Assembly: GCA_012295275.1 (NCBI GenBank)
Contig: CM022665.1
Span: 16,341,476-16,403,475, forward strand
Direction: 5' to 3'
Length of the DNA stretch: 62,000 bases
Source: Chrysomallon squamiferum
Taxonomy: Eukaryota; Mollusca; Gastropoda; Neomphalida; Peltospiridae
The notes under the pieces: model-generated
Databases searched by the model: none
What the model was told of the DNA's origin: nothing
The model's input: the letters and a program-made list of their open reading frames with translations, nothing else
Made by a program: the position numbers and the translations under genes
In this document: piece by piece, positions 28,381 to 39,307 of the stretch
How positions within the stretch are numbered: the first letter of the stretch is position 1
Layout of the letters: each line of letters opens with the position of its first letter

Positions 28381-28761
28381 AGTAGCATAGTGCTAGTAGT
28401 GGTAGTTATAGTAGCAGTAGTATTATTTCTTAGTTATTTTCATGTTCTTTTAAAAATAACTGTTATTATGATTTTAATTTTGTATGTTTACTGGTGTTTT
28501 ATTTCTTATTTACTTGTCTTTTATTTTTATTTTTTTTATTTATTGAGTTTTGTTAATTTTAGTGGTGATAACAGTTGTAATAGCAGAAATAGCAGTAACT
28601 CTAATAATAGTAATGTTTTGTTATCATGATCATCATCAACCAGTTATTACTATTATTATTATCATTATCATCATTTTTTACTTTATTATTTTTGTTAACC
28701 CATCATATTCTTACTATTACTATTTAGACTTTTTTCTTCTTCTTCTTTCTTGGTGTTGTAG
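28381..28761. other. AT-rich spacer before the first recognised exon
   Basis: Contains TAG and ATT/ATC triplet tracts and ends with the pyrimidine-rich acceptor TTTCTTGGTGTTGTAG at 28761. No exon lies inside it. Confidence 0.6.
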
Positions 28762-31700
28762 AATGTGATTATTTGCCTTCTGAAGATGATGTTCAAAATA
28801 TCAGAGAATTTGAAGAGAGTCTGAGACAGTCCACTTCTCTCAGTTTTAATGACATAGCAAATAAATTACTTACATTATCAGTAATAACTACTGAAGAATA
28901 CCAGAAAGTTGAAACAGAAAAAGAGGCTAAAAAATTTGAATTAATATTCAATATCTTAATAGTCAAAGGGCCACATCTTCACTCTCTAGCAAGCAAAATA
29001 AGTGAATATAAAGACAAAGTCAGTGGAATGGAGAAACAGCAAGGTAATTGCATATAAACAAATAAATAAATAAATAAAGTAGGTAGATGATAAAAATGAT
29101 CATAACAGTAATAATAATAATAAAAATACTACTACTAATAATAATACAATTATAAATATGATAATAAAGATGATGATTGTGATACAAATAAAGGACAAGA
29201 ACAGGATAATTATAAGGGTGTTTAACTTATGTTAATTAACTCTGCATGTGTGTTACTGTGGGTGTCCATGTATAGGTGTATATTGTTTTGTGTTTTTGTT
29301 TGTTTTCTTTTCTTCAGTTGTCCAAAGTACACAGACTACTGCACAGTCAGATGAGATATGTATTTTATCAAATGCTGATGTATCTAAAGATTGGAGACTC
29401 AAAGTATTGTTGAAAGAAATAGCTGAAGATCTTGAAAAAACTGATTATGAATACATTAAATTCTTACTCAAGGGTGGGTTGTATTTGATTGTTTGGTTGG
29501 TTGGTTGATTGAAAGGTTGCTGTTGATTTGTTGTGGTTGGTTAGTTGATTGATTGGTTGTGGTTGATTGGTTGGTTGTTTTGATGGATACCTTGCGATTC
29601 TTGATTCATTGTTTGCTGATTTCTTATATTTCAGTCATGTACATCTATTATAATTATCTATGTATTTGGCATTTACATCTATCCGTCACTCTCTCTCTCT
29701 CTCTCTGATTCTGTCTCTCCATGTTGCTGTCTGCCTAACATTGGTTTGTTATCGTCATGCTAATTTTTACTTTTTCACCTGTAGGTGAAACTGGATTTGA
29801 TGAAGAGACACTGAAAAAATGTAGTGGACCATTAGATCTTTTTATACATCTCAAGGAAGTGAACAAAATCAACAGATACAATCTTCTCTATCTGCAAAGT
29901 CTTATGTGGCATGCAAAAAGAATAGACCTGGTGGAAATAATTGCAAAATATGCCAACCAAAATAAGAATGAACCATTATATTTTTTCATTCCACCTGAAA
30001 AACCAGGTAAAAATTAATTAGTCACATTGAATATCTAAGATCAGGTGTTTGTATAAGTGATTAATATACACTAACTAAAAATTGATGGTGAATTTCAATT
30101 TGTTTAATATAATTTAAGGCATTTATTGAATTATGCTTGACTAAATCACAGAAAATGTGTTCATTATTGAGTAAGTTTTAGTCAGGATATAAATGGGTTG
30201 AACAGTATACTATGAAATACCAGTTACATGTATTGATGTTTCACTCTTTAATTATGCCTACATGAGTCTCCAAAACCTGACAGAGATTCACAGTTTATTT
30301 CAGTTTTATACCAGACAAATGCTTTTTAAACTTCATGGATACATACTTTGAAATTAAACTATAATTAATGCAATACAACATTACATCCAAATTATGAAAA
30401 GTATATTAAACATTGATTAAAATGCATTAAAATCTTGTTGTGATTATTTTATTTGGTGTTTTTGTGTACATTTTTCAGCAAATGGTTACAAATATGTCAA
30501 GCTATACATTAAAGGCAGTAGTTCTAGGCTGAATAATAAAGAAAAAGAAAAGCAAAGACATCTGTTGGCTGAACTACTTTGCTTACCATTAGAATTTGTG
30601 TTCCTAGCTGGAATCGAACCATCTAACAGTATTTTGTTAACATTCATGGTTCCAGAAATAAATATAGAACTTTTTGAAAGGCTTAATCCCACCACTGAAG
30701 GGATAACTGTGAAATTTGTTAAAAATATCCTTACAATTAAAGGTATGTGATTCCAGTTTAATTTCTTATTTTATAATTTGCTATTCTGTTGTTTGTGGGT
30801 TTTTTCTTTGTTTGTTTGTTTGTTTTTAATTAATTCATGAAATGGTTGTCTGATATATATTATACTGATGGACAGATAGATAAGGATCAAATTAAAATAT
30901 TTTTTAAGGCAAGGCAAGTGTTTATTTGAATCACTTGTAACAAATAAACCAAAAAAAACAAAACAATTTGACAGCTCTGCAAATTTGCTGAGCTAACTTT
31001 CTGCTTTTTACCCTCTTTTATAATTGAATCTTGCCATGGGATTTCTAGTTTACAAGTAAAAACAACAGAGACACCTAATTAACATAAGACTGACTTCATT
31101 CAGTGAAATATTGTGTGATTATCGAAAATGGCTGCATGCACGATATTGTCTCGTGGAGTTGAGATATATGGAAAGGGCATGAAGCCTCAAGGTTTTATTG
31201 CAATGGGCATCATCCAGATTTTAAGATACCAAAGCATGTAAAGGCAACAACCTAAGCATTTTGCCATCAGCATCATGGTAAACATTAAGGCCCTATGTCA
31301 TGTGTGTGTGTTATCTGATATAATTATTTACTTGCATATTATCATAGAACTGTGATAGGCTGGACAAATTGTGATTTTAGTGTTAGCATGAGATAAGGTA
31401 TAGAATACAATATGTTACCATATTGAAATATTTTATATTGACAACATACTTTGTTTTACATATCAGAAATCTCTTTGGAAAAACAAGAGCCAACAGATGA
31501 AGAAATTGAGTGGGAAAAGCAAGTGAAACATCTGATGGAAAAAGAGAAAAAACTGAAACAAGTGCTGGATCTGACCTCGGCACAGCTGCTAGAAAAAAAC
31601 AAACGGTTAAATGTTCTAGAACAGACAGAGAAAGGTACATATACTTCACCTTATTTTTGCTGCTTTTCATACATATATACACACACACACATATGTCACA

Positions 31701-32045
31701 TGTTTGCTGTTTATCTAATATAATTATTTACATATCACTTTTCACAGGCAGATTATGGGACATTTCCCTGTTGCATAGAAACTTTCCCTACTAAAATAAA
31801 ATAATATCATAAAGTAAAAAAGAAAGCATACACACAAATTAAAACGTCTACAAAGAAAAAGGTCAAAGTTCATTTTACAACTGATTGAAGTGAATGTAAG
31901 GATTCAGTGTGTGACTGCAGCATTCCTGCAAACCTAGCAATATGTGTCTTCTACCATCTCTCTCTCTCACACACAATAACACACACATAGAGATATCCTG
32001 TAAAAAGTTTAATTTTAAATTATAAATATTTACATATTGTTTGTC

Positions 32046-32078
<33 letters not shown>

Positions 32079-33229
32079 TACCTAGAATATAGTCTACCAC
32101 TGCTTTGTATGAATTATCATAAAACTGAGAAAGGTATGTATAAACACACATTCTGCTTTTAGAATTAGTATAAGATAAGGTATAGAATACAATTTGATAA
32201 CTCTATGTTGAAATATTTCCCATTAACAATAACCTTTCTTTTACATAACAGGAATCCCTTTGGAAAAACAAGAACGAACAGATGAAGGAATTGAGGGGGA
32301 AAAACAAATGAAACATCTGATGGAAAAAGATAAAGTAAAACAGCTGGAAGGAGAAGAACAAATATTGTTACAGGCAGAGAAAGGTATGTATAAACACACA
32401 TTCTGCTTTTAGTGTTAGTCTAAGATAAGGTATAAACTACAACAGGATAACTCTATGTTGAAATATTTCCCAATAACAACATCCTTTCTTTTACATAACA
32501 GGAATCCCTTTGGAAAAACAAGAGCCAACAGATGAAGAAATTGAGTGCAAAAACATGATATTATCTCAGCAAAGTGAAGTAATGTTACAGACAGTTAGAA
32601 GACTGTTTATAGGTATGTTCAGCAAAGTACTGAAAGTGGGAGACTAGTTTCACAAAACAACTGATGTGGAGATGATGAAACACAGTTTTCTTTTTGTTTG
32701 TATTTGTTTTAAATTGTGTGTGTGTTTTCTTCTTCACTTTGTTGTTGCTGCTTTTCATACACACACACATACATATCACATATTTGCTATTTATCTAATA
32801 TAATCATTTATTTACATATCACTTTTCACAGGCAGATTATGGGACATTTCCCTGTTGCATAGAAACTTTCCCTGCTAAAATAAAATAATATCATAAAGTA
32901 AAAAAGAAAGCATACACACAAATTAAAACGTCTACAAAGAAAAAGGTCAAAGTTCATTTTACAACTGATTGAAGTGAATGTAAGGATTCAGTGTGTGACT
33001 GCAGCATTTCTGCAAACCTAGCAATATGTGTCTTCTACCATCTCTCTCTCTCACACACAAACACACACACATAGAGATATCCTGTAAAAAGTTTAATTTT
33101 AAATTATAAATATTTACATATTGTTTGTCAACACAAACACACACACACACACACTCACACACACACAGAGATATCCTGTAAAATTTATGATTTTAAATTA
33201 TAATTATTTACATATTGTTTGTCAACACA

Positions 33230-33267
<38 letters not shown>

Positions 33268-33321
33268 GATATCCTGCAAAAAGTTTAATTTTAAATTATA
33301 AATATTTACATATTGTTTGTC

Positions 33322-33376
<55 letters not shown>

Positions 33377-35685
33377 TACCTAGAATACAGCCTGCCATTG
33401 CTTTGTATGAATTATCATACAATTTTGATATACTGGATACACATTAATTTTAGTACTAGTATAAGGTAATACATAGAATACAATATGATAACACTATGTT
33501 GAAATATTTCCCAGTAACAACATCCTTTCTTTTTACATAACAGGAAATCCTTTGGAAAAACAAGAGCCAACAGATGAAGAAAGTGAGAGTGAAAAATTGG
33601 TGACATTATTGCAGGACATGGAAGCAATGTTACAGACAGTTAGAAGACTGTTTATAGGTATGTTCAGCAAAGTACTGAAAGTGGGAGACTAGTTTCACAA
33701 AACAACTGATGTGGAGATAATGAAATACAGTTTTCTTTTTGTTTGTATTTGTTTTAAAATTGTGTGTGTTTTTTTCTTTTTCACTTTGTTGTTGCTGCTT
33801 TTCATACACACACACATACATATCACATATTTGCTATTTATCTAATATAATCATTTATTTACATATCACTTTTCACAGGCAGATTATGGGACATTTCCCT
33901 GTTGCATAGAAACTTTCCCTGCTAAAATAAAATAATATCATAAAGTAAAAAAGAAAGCATACACACAAATTAAAACGTCTACAAAGAAAAAGGTCAAAGT
34001 TCATTTTACAACTGATTGAAGTGAATGTAAGGATTCAGTGTGTGACTGCAGCATTCCTGCAAACCTAGCAATATGTGTCTTCTACCACTCTCTCTCTCTC
34101 TCACACACAATAACACACACATAGAGATATCCTGTAAAAAGTTTAATTTTAAATTATAAATATTTACATATTGTTTGTCAACACAAACACACACACACAC
34201 ACACACCTTACCTAGAATATAGTCTACCACTGCTTTGTATGAATTATCATAAAACTGAGAAAGGTATGTATAAACACACATTCTGCTTTTAGAATTAGTA
34301 TAAGATAAGGTATAGAATACAATCTGATAACTCTATGTTGAAATATTTCCCATTAACAATAACCTTTCTTTTATATAACAGGAATCCCTTTGGAAAAACA
34401 AGAACCAACAGATGAAGGAATTGAGGGGGAAAAACAAATGAAACATCTGATGGAAAAAGATAAAGTAAAACAGCTGGAAGGAGAAGAACAAATATTGTTA
34501 CAGGCAGAGAAAGGTATGTATAAACACACATTCTGCTTTTAGTGTTAGTCTAAGATAAGGTATAAATTACAACAGGATAACTCTATGTTGAAATATTTTC
34601 CAATAACAACATCCTTTCTTTTATATAACAGGAATCCCTTTGGAAAAACAAGAACCAACAGATGAAGGAATTGAGGGGGAAAAACAAATGAAACATCTGA
34701 TGGAAAAAGATAAAGTAAAACAGCTGGAAGGAGAAGAACAAATATTGTTACAGGCAGAGAAAGGTATGTATAAACACACATTCTGCTTTTAGTGTTAGTC
34801 TAAGATAAGGTATAGATTACAACAGGATAACTCTATGTTGAAATATTTTCCAATAACAACATCCTTTCTTTTATATAACAGGAATCCCTTTGGAAAAACA
34901 AGAACCAACAGATGAAGAAACTGAGTACAAAATCCCTATGACATTTTTTCAGCAGTTTGAAATAATAATAAAGGAAATTAGAAGACTGTTTATAGGTATG
35001 TTCAGCAGATACTGAAAGTGGTAGACTAGTTTCACAAAACAACTGATGTGGAGATGATGAAACACAGTTTTCTTTTTGTTTGTATTTGTTTTAAATTGTG
35101 TGTGTGTTTTCTTCTTCACTTTGTTGTTGCTGCTTTTCATACACACACACATACATATCACATATTTGCTATTTATCTAATATAATCATTTATTTACATA
35201 TCACTTTTCACAGGCAGATTATGGGACATTTCCCTGTTGCATAGAAACTTTCCCTGCTAAAATAAAATAATATCATAAAGTAAAAAAGAAAGCATACACA
35301 CAAATTAAAACGTCTACAAAGAAAAAGGTCAAAGTTCATTTTACAACTGATTGAAGTGAATGTAAGGATTCAGTGTGTGACTGCAGCATTCCTGCAAACC
35401 TAGCAATATGTGTCCTCTACCATCTCTCTCTCTCACACACAAACACACACACATAGAGATATCCTGTAAAAAGTTTAATTTTAAATTATAAATATTTACA
35501 TATTGTTTGTCAACACACACACACACTCACACACACACAGAGATATCCTGTAAAATTTATGATTTTAAATTATAATTATTTACATATTGTTTGTCAACAC
35601 AGACACACACACACACACACACACACACAGAGATATCCTGCAAAAAGTTTAATTTTAAATTATAAATATTTACATATTGTTTGTC

Positions 35686-35726
<41 letters not shown>

Positions 35727-36991
35727 TACCTAGAATACAGCCTGCCATTGCTTTGTATGAATTATCATACAATTTTGATATACTGGATACACATTAATTT
35801 TAGTACTAGTATAAGGTAATACATAGAATACAATATGATAACACTATGTTGAAATATTTCCCACTAACAACATCCTTTCTTTTTACATAACAGGAAATTC
35901 TTTGGAAAAACAAGAGCCAACAGATGAAGAAAGTGAGAGTGAAAAATTGGAGACATTATTGCAGGACATGGAAGCAATGTTACAGACAATTAGAAGACTG
36001 AATGTAGTAGGTATGTTCAGCAAAGTACTGAAAGTGGGAGACTAGTTTCACAAAACAACTGATGTGGAGATAATGAAATACAGTTTTCTTTTTGTTTGTA
36101 TTTGTTTTAAATTGTGTGTGTGTTTTCTTCTTCACTTTGTTGTTGCTGCTTTTCATACACACACACATACATATCACATATTTGCTATTTATCTAATATA
36201 ATCATTTATTTACATATCACTTTTCACAGGCAGATTATGGGACATTTCCCTGTTGCATAGAAACTTTCCCTACTAAAATAAAATAATATCATAAAGTAAA
36301 AAAGAAAGCATACACACAAATTAAAACGTCTACAAAGAAAAAGGTCAAAGTTCATTTTACAACTGATTGAAGTGAATGTAAGGATTCAGTGTGTGACTGC
36401 AGCATTCCTGCAAACCTAGCAATATGTGTCTTCTACCATCTCTCTCTCTCACACACAATAACACACACATAGAGATATCCTGTAAAAAGTTTAATTTTAA
36501 ATTATAAATATTTACATATTGTTTGTCAACACAAACACACACACACACCTTACCTAGAATATAGTCTACCACTGATTTGTATGAATTATCATAAAACTGA
36601 GAAAGGTATGTATAAAAACACATTCTGCTTTTAGAATTAGTATAAGATAAGGTATAGAATACAATCTGATAACTCTATGTTGAAATATTTTCCAGTAACA
36701 ATAACCTTTCTTTTACATAACAGGAAATCCTTTGGAAAAACAAGAGCCAAGAGATGAAGACAAGAAGTTATTTTATCAGCAACTGAAGAAATTGTTAATC
36801 ATTTGTGAAGATGTGTCCAAGGTACATTCAGCAGATACTGAAAGTGGTAGACTAGTTTCACAAAACAACTGATGTGGAGATGATGAAACACAGTTTTCTT
36901 TTTGTTTGTATTTGTATTAAATTGTGTGTGTGTGTTTGGTTTTTTTACTTTATTTTTGCTGCTTTTCATACATGCATAGATATATACATAC

Positions 36992-37022
<31 letters not shown>

Positions 37023-37130
37023 AGCACAAGTATTTGCTGTTTATCTAATATAATAATTTATTTACTTATCACTTTACAGAGTCAGATTATGGGGCATTTC
37101 CCATTTGGAAACATGTCCGGGCTAAAATAA
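28762..37130 (+). CDS. CARD-DED protein with modular 3' exon array, plus-strand paralogue
   Basis: Constitutive exons: 28762-29043 (CARD-like; helices around LSVITTEEYQKVETEKEAKK and NILIVKG), 29318-29473 and 29785-30006 (a DED with IKFLLKG and the RIDL motif), 30479-30742 (alpha/beta domain with GIEPSNSILLTFMVPE) and 31467-31634 (charged coiled-coil start, LEKQEPTDEE). All junctions are phase 1, so downstream cassettes can be skipped or added freely. Eight further LEKQEPTDE-type exons and six small terminal exons follow up to 37130 and are listed separately. The 28762 exon begins mid-codon, so a 5' exon is missing from this reading. Domain order and exon sizes mirror the minus-strand gene at 18427-22307. 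The CARD and DED features suggest a homotypic-interaction adaptor in cell death or immune signalling; that role is inferred. The shortest isoform using the first terminal exon would be about 380 residues plus the missing start. Confidence 0.75.
30743..31466. other. Intron before the cassette region
   Basis: About 720 bp with no exon visible. It contains TTTG repeats near 30810 and otherwise unremarkable sequence. Its last part (AAGGTATAGAATACAATATG, then TTGAAATATTTT) is the founder version of the segment that precedes most later cassette exons in the array. Confidence 0.6.
31748..31794 (+). CDS. Terminal exon copy 1 of the array
   Basis: After TTTTCACAG the exon completes a phase-1 codon and reads GRLWDISLLHRNFPY, then TAA. 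AATAAA follows the stop with no gap, giving a ready-made poly-A signal. It can join directly to the exon ending at 31634. Confidence 0.55.
32252..32383 (+). CDS. Cassette exon 2 (132 bp, GIEGEK type)
   Basis: Phase 1 at both ends, between TTACATAACAG and GTATGT. It reads LEKQERTDEGIEGEKQMKH, then a charged helix ending LLQAEK. It carries Arg where the copies at 34382 and 34632 have Pro (QERTDE against QEPTDE), and is otherwise identical in protein sequence. Length divisible by three. Confidence 0.65.
32502..32612 (+). CDS. Cassette exon 3 (111 bp)
   Basis: Starts exactly 250 bp after the start of cassette 2, phase 1 to phase 1. It begins LEKQEPTDEEIECKN and ends MLQTVRRLFI before GTATGT. Without splicing at this donor the frame runs on for about ten codons to TAG. 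Confidence 0.65.
32832..32878 (+). CDS. Terminal exon copy 2
   Basis: TTTTCACAG acceptor, then GRLWDISLLHRNFPC and TAA, with AATAAA directly after the stop. Same 47-bp length and phase as copy 1. Confidence 0.55.
32950..33375. repeat. Intra-array direct repeats with (AC)n runs
   Basis: A sub-repeat of about 110 bp containing AGAGATATCCTG, TTTAATTTTAAATTATAAAT and TTTACATATTGTTTGTCAAC followed by (AC)n occurs three times in a row here and again at about 35455-35725. Elsewhere in the array it occurs once per module. No exon is present. Confidence 0.8.
33544..33657 (+). CDS. Cassette exon 4 (114 bp, ESESEK type)
   Basis: Phase 1 to phase 1. It begins NPLEKQEPTDEESESEKLVT, continues LLQDMEAMLQ and ends TVRRLFI. 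Its closest relative is cassette 8 at 35894. Confidence 0.65.
33879..33925 (+). CDS. Terminal exon copy 3
   Basis: Same 47-bp exon as copy 2, ending FPC and TAA with an immediate AATAAA. It marks the start of the second 2.1-kb module. Confidence 0.55.
34382..34513 (+). CDS. Cassette exon 5 (132 bp, GIEGEK type)
   Basis: Identical in protein sequence to cassette 6 at 34632. Phase 1 at both ends. The two lie exactly 250 bp apart, so they are products of one recent local duplication. Confidence 0.65.
34632..34763 (+). CDS. Cassette exon 6 (132 bp, GIEGEK type)
   Basis: The extra copy that distinguishes the second 2.1-kb module from the first. Splice sites and phase are intact. Confidence 0.65.
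34882..34995 (+). CDS. Cassette exon 7 (114 bp)
   Basis: Begins LEKQEPTDEETEYKIPMTFF and ends EIRRLFI before GTATGT, phase 1 to phase 1. It is the positional counterpart of cassette 3 in the preceding module, but its middle third differs strongly. Confidence 0.65.
35214..35260 (+). CDS. Terminal exon copy 4
   Basis: 47 bp, reads GRLWDISLLHRNFPC then TAA, with AATAAA directly after the stop and the usual TTTTCACAG acceptor. Confidence 0.55.
35894..36010 (+). CDS. Cassette exon 8 (117 bp, ESESEK type)
   Basis: Counterpart of cassette 4, beginning NSLEKQEPTDEESESEKLET. Its end is RRLNVV instead of RRLFI and one codon longer. Phase 1 at both ends. Confidence 0.65.
36230..36276 (+). CDS. Terminal exon copy 5
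   Basis: 47 bp ending FPY and TAA like copy 1, followed directly by AATAAA. Acceptor intact. Confidence 0.55.
36724..36821 (+). CDS. Cassette exon 9 (98 bp, shifted donor phase)
   Basis: Begins NPLEKQEPRDEDKKLFYQQL and ends CEDVSK before GTACAT. Unlike all other cassettes its donor is phase 0, so it cannot be followed in frame by the standard phase-1 terminal exon. It does fit the altered terminal exon at 37080. Confidence 0.55.
37080..37130 (+). CDS. Terminal exon copy 6 (different frame)
   Basis: Homologous to the other terminal exons at DNA level (CAGATTATGGGGCATTTCCC), but preceded by CTTTACAG and read in phase 0. It gives SQIMGHFPFGNMSGLK and TAA, followed by repeated AATAAA. It pairs in frame with cassette 9. 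Confidence 0.45.
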   Translation, partial: SQIMGHFPFGNMSGLK

Positions 37131-37426
37131 AATAAAATAAAATCATGGTCAGATACAAGGTCAAAGTTTGTTTTACAACTGATTGAAGAGAATGTAAGGA
37201 TTCAGTTTAAAATTATAAATATTTACCTACTTTTTCTGAATACACACACACCCTCCCCTTACCTAAAGAATAATCCACCATTGCTTTGTTTGTATTTTCA
37301 TAAAATTGTGATATACTGAACACATTGTATTTTTTGTGTCACTATGAGATAAGGTATAGAATACAATATCTTAACACTATGTTGAAATATTTTCCAGAGA
37401 CAACATTCTTTTTTTTTACATATCAG

Positions 37427-37467
37427 AAAAACAAGAACAAGAAAACATATATCTGAAATTGGACTAA
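37427..37467 (+). pseudogene. Relic of a tenth cassette exon
   Basis: After ACATATCAG the sequence reads EKQEQENIYLKLD and then TAA, with AATAAA-type sequence shortly after. It keeps the EKQE core of the cassettes but has lost the conserved PTDEE, so it is a vestigial or very short alternative end. Confidence 0.4.
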
Positions 37468-38132
37468 AAACATAAAATAAAAAATAAAAAATGAAAGCAT
37501 GTAAAAGACTGCTGACACTTTAGTGTAAAGGTATATTCAAAGCACTGCAAATGGAAGTCTGTTTAAATATATGACACAGTGAAGATCAAACACAGTCACC
37601 ATGGTGTAGCTGGGTTTTTTTAATGTTGTTTTGGGTTTTTTTTCTTGTGTGTATGGTTGTTCTGTATTTGTTTTTTCAGAGTATTTCTTTCTAATGACAT
37701 TCATAAAACTTTCCTATATTCAAGATTTTTCTAAATTCTTTTGTACCAGTCATATTTGTATTTTTTATTAAATTTAAAAAAAACAACATTTTAATGAAAA
37801 TTTGATTAAATTATATTACAGAAATAAGGTATGATGAATGAAATGATGATGTAGATGATGTAAATGATGTAAATGATTACTATTATTATTATTATTATTA
37901 TGTTCTTATTATTCTTATGTTCTTTGTTACAGGACATTTTATTTTTGTAAAATGATATTGAGAAAAATATGTGGTAGCTACAATAAAAAGTTGCAATGAT
38001 AAAGTTACAGAAAATTAATCAGTGTTTCAAGAAAACAAAACTGAATGTGACATAGACTTAATTTCATTCATTAAAAATCATATGGTGACTCACTAGCCTT
38101 ACTAATTTTGTTTATTATATTTTTATACCTTT
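37468..38132. other. Downstream flank of the array
   Basis: AT-rich DNA with a GATGTAAAT direct repeat near 37848-37870 and (ATT)n at about 37880-37900. No coding exon was recognised. A short segment at 38065-38130 leads directly into the second foldback element. Confidence 0.5.
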
Positions 38133-38828
38133 GGGTCATTCCGTGTCAAATCACCCAATGGTTTAAACCCGACCTTCTCAGATTTTTATGAAACTTGGTA
38201 TACTTGTTGACTGGGATCCCACAGCACCAAATCTGAAATGTTAGCCCAATCAGACCAGTGGTGTGGGAGATATGGCCCACCGAATTTTGAGATTTTTGCC
38301 AAAAATGGGTGTGACCACCAACCTTAGAACCCTCATATCTCAGGAACTACTGGGCCAATCTTCATAAAATTGGTATTGTTAGAAAGGCAAAATGACAAGG
38401 ATTCCAAATCTGCCTTTTTGTTTAGTTTGGAAAATATTGGAGTACCTTGACCTTTTGACCTTTGCTATGACCTTGAAATTGACCGTGTGGATCACGTGAT
38501 CTTGAGATGACCTTTATTGAAATTTAATCTCCCACATGTTAACTAAAACATATAAAAGTTTCCTGGGTGTAATATTTTTTGTTTAGCCACAATATAGATT
38601 TAAAAAATGCACATACATGAAAATAACACCTTTTCAGCCATTAACATCCGATTAACTAAAACCAAAATTCGGTGGGCCGTATCTCCCACACCACTGGTCT
38701 GATTGAGCTAAAATTTCAGATTTGGTGCTGTGGGATCCCAGTCAACAAGTATACCAAGTTTTATAAAAATCTGAGACGGTTGGGTTTAAATTTCTTTTTT
38801 TGGGGGGTGATTTGACACGGAATGACCC
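38133..38828. mobile_element. Foldback DNA element, copy 2
   Basis: About 696 bp between GGGTCATTCCGTGTCAAATC and its inverse. Long arms contain GGGATCCCACAGCACCAAAT and TCTGAAATGTTAGCCCAATC on one side and their complements on the other. The internal sequence matches copy 1 (27625-28380) in reverse orientation. No open frame of note. Confidence 0.8.
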
Positions 38829-39257
38829 CTTTATTCTTTATCTCCAACTCTGTGTATTTAAGGTTGTACCTTTATACATAATTGCATATTGCCTCTATTG
38901 GCATGTGTAAGATGAATATGATAACATTTTATTTCATTAGATTTTGTTTTTAATTTTCTTGCATATCATTCACACATCACAAATTTGTGTAATTCATAAT
39001 ATCTATTTAAATATATTTTCTGTGATTTATCAGTGACTAAAACCTTTACACTTTTCAATATGCCATAATATTTTAGTTTACTGAATTAATTCATTAATGA
39101 ATTTCTCTGTTTGACACCTAACAAAGATATTTTATTTTGTTCATGAGTGTCATTATTAAATATTCATGAGTTTCATGTTGTTTTTTTTTTTTTTTGTGTG
39201 TGTATGCGTGCATGTGTGTGTTTTTCCTGTTTTGTTAGTTTTGTTATACAATTTGTA

Positions 39258-39307
<50 letters not shown>

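Larger units (their letters stand above)
31340..37470 (+). repeat. Tandem array of exon-plus-intron modules
   Basis: Cassette exons, terminal exons and their introns recur with high identity. Two nested periods are visible. A 250-bp unit (exon plus short intron) repeats at 32252/32502 and at 34382/34632/34882. A larger unit of about 2.1 kb repeats from 31748 to 33878 and again from 33879 to 36229, the second being longer mainly because of one extra 250-bp unit. A partial third unit runs to about 37470 and is more diverged. Introns include a conserved block from TCAAAGTTCATTTTACAACT to TGCAAACCTAGCAATATGTG and variable (AC)n runs. Confidence 0.9.
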
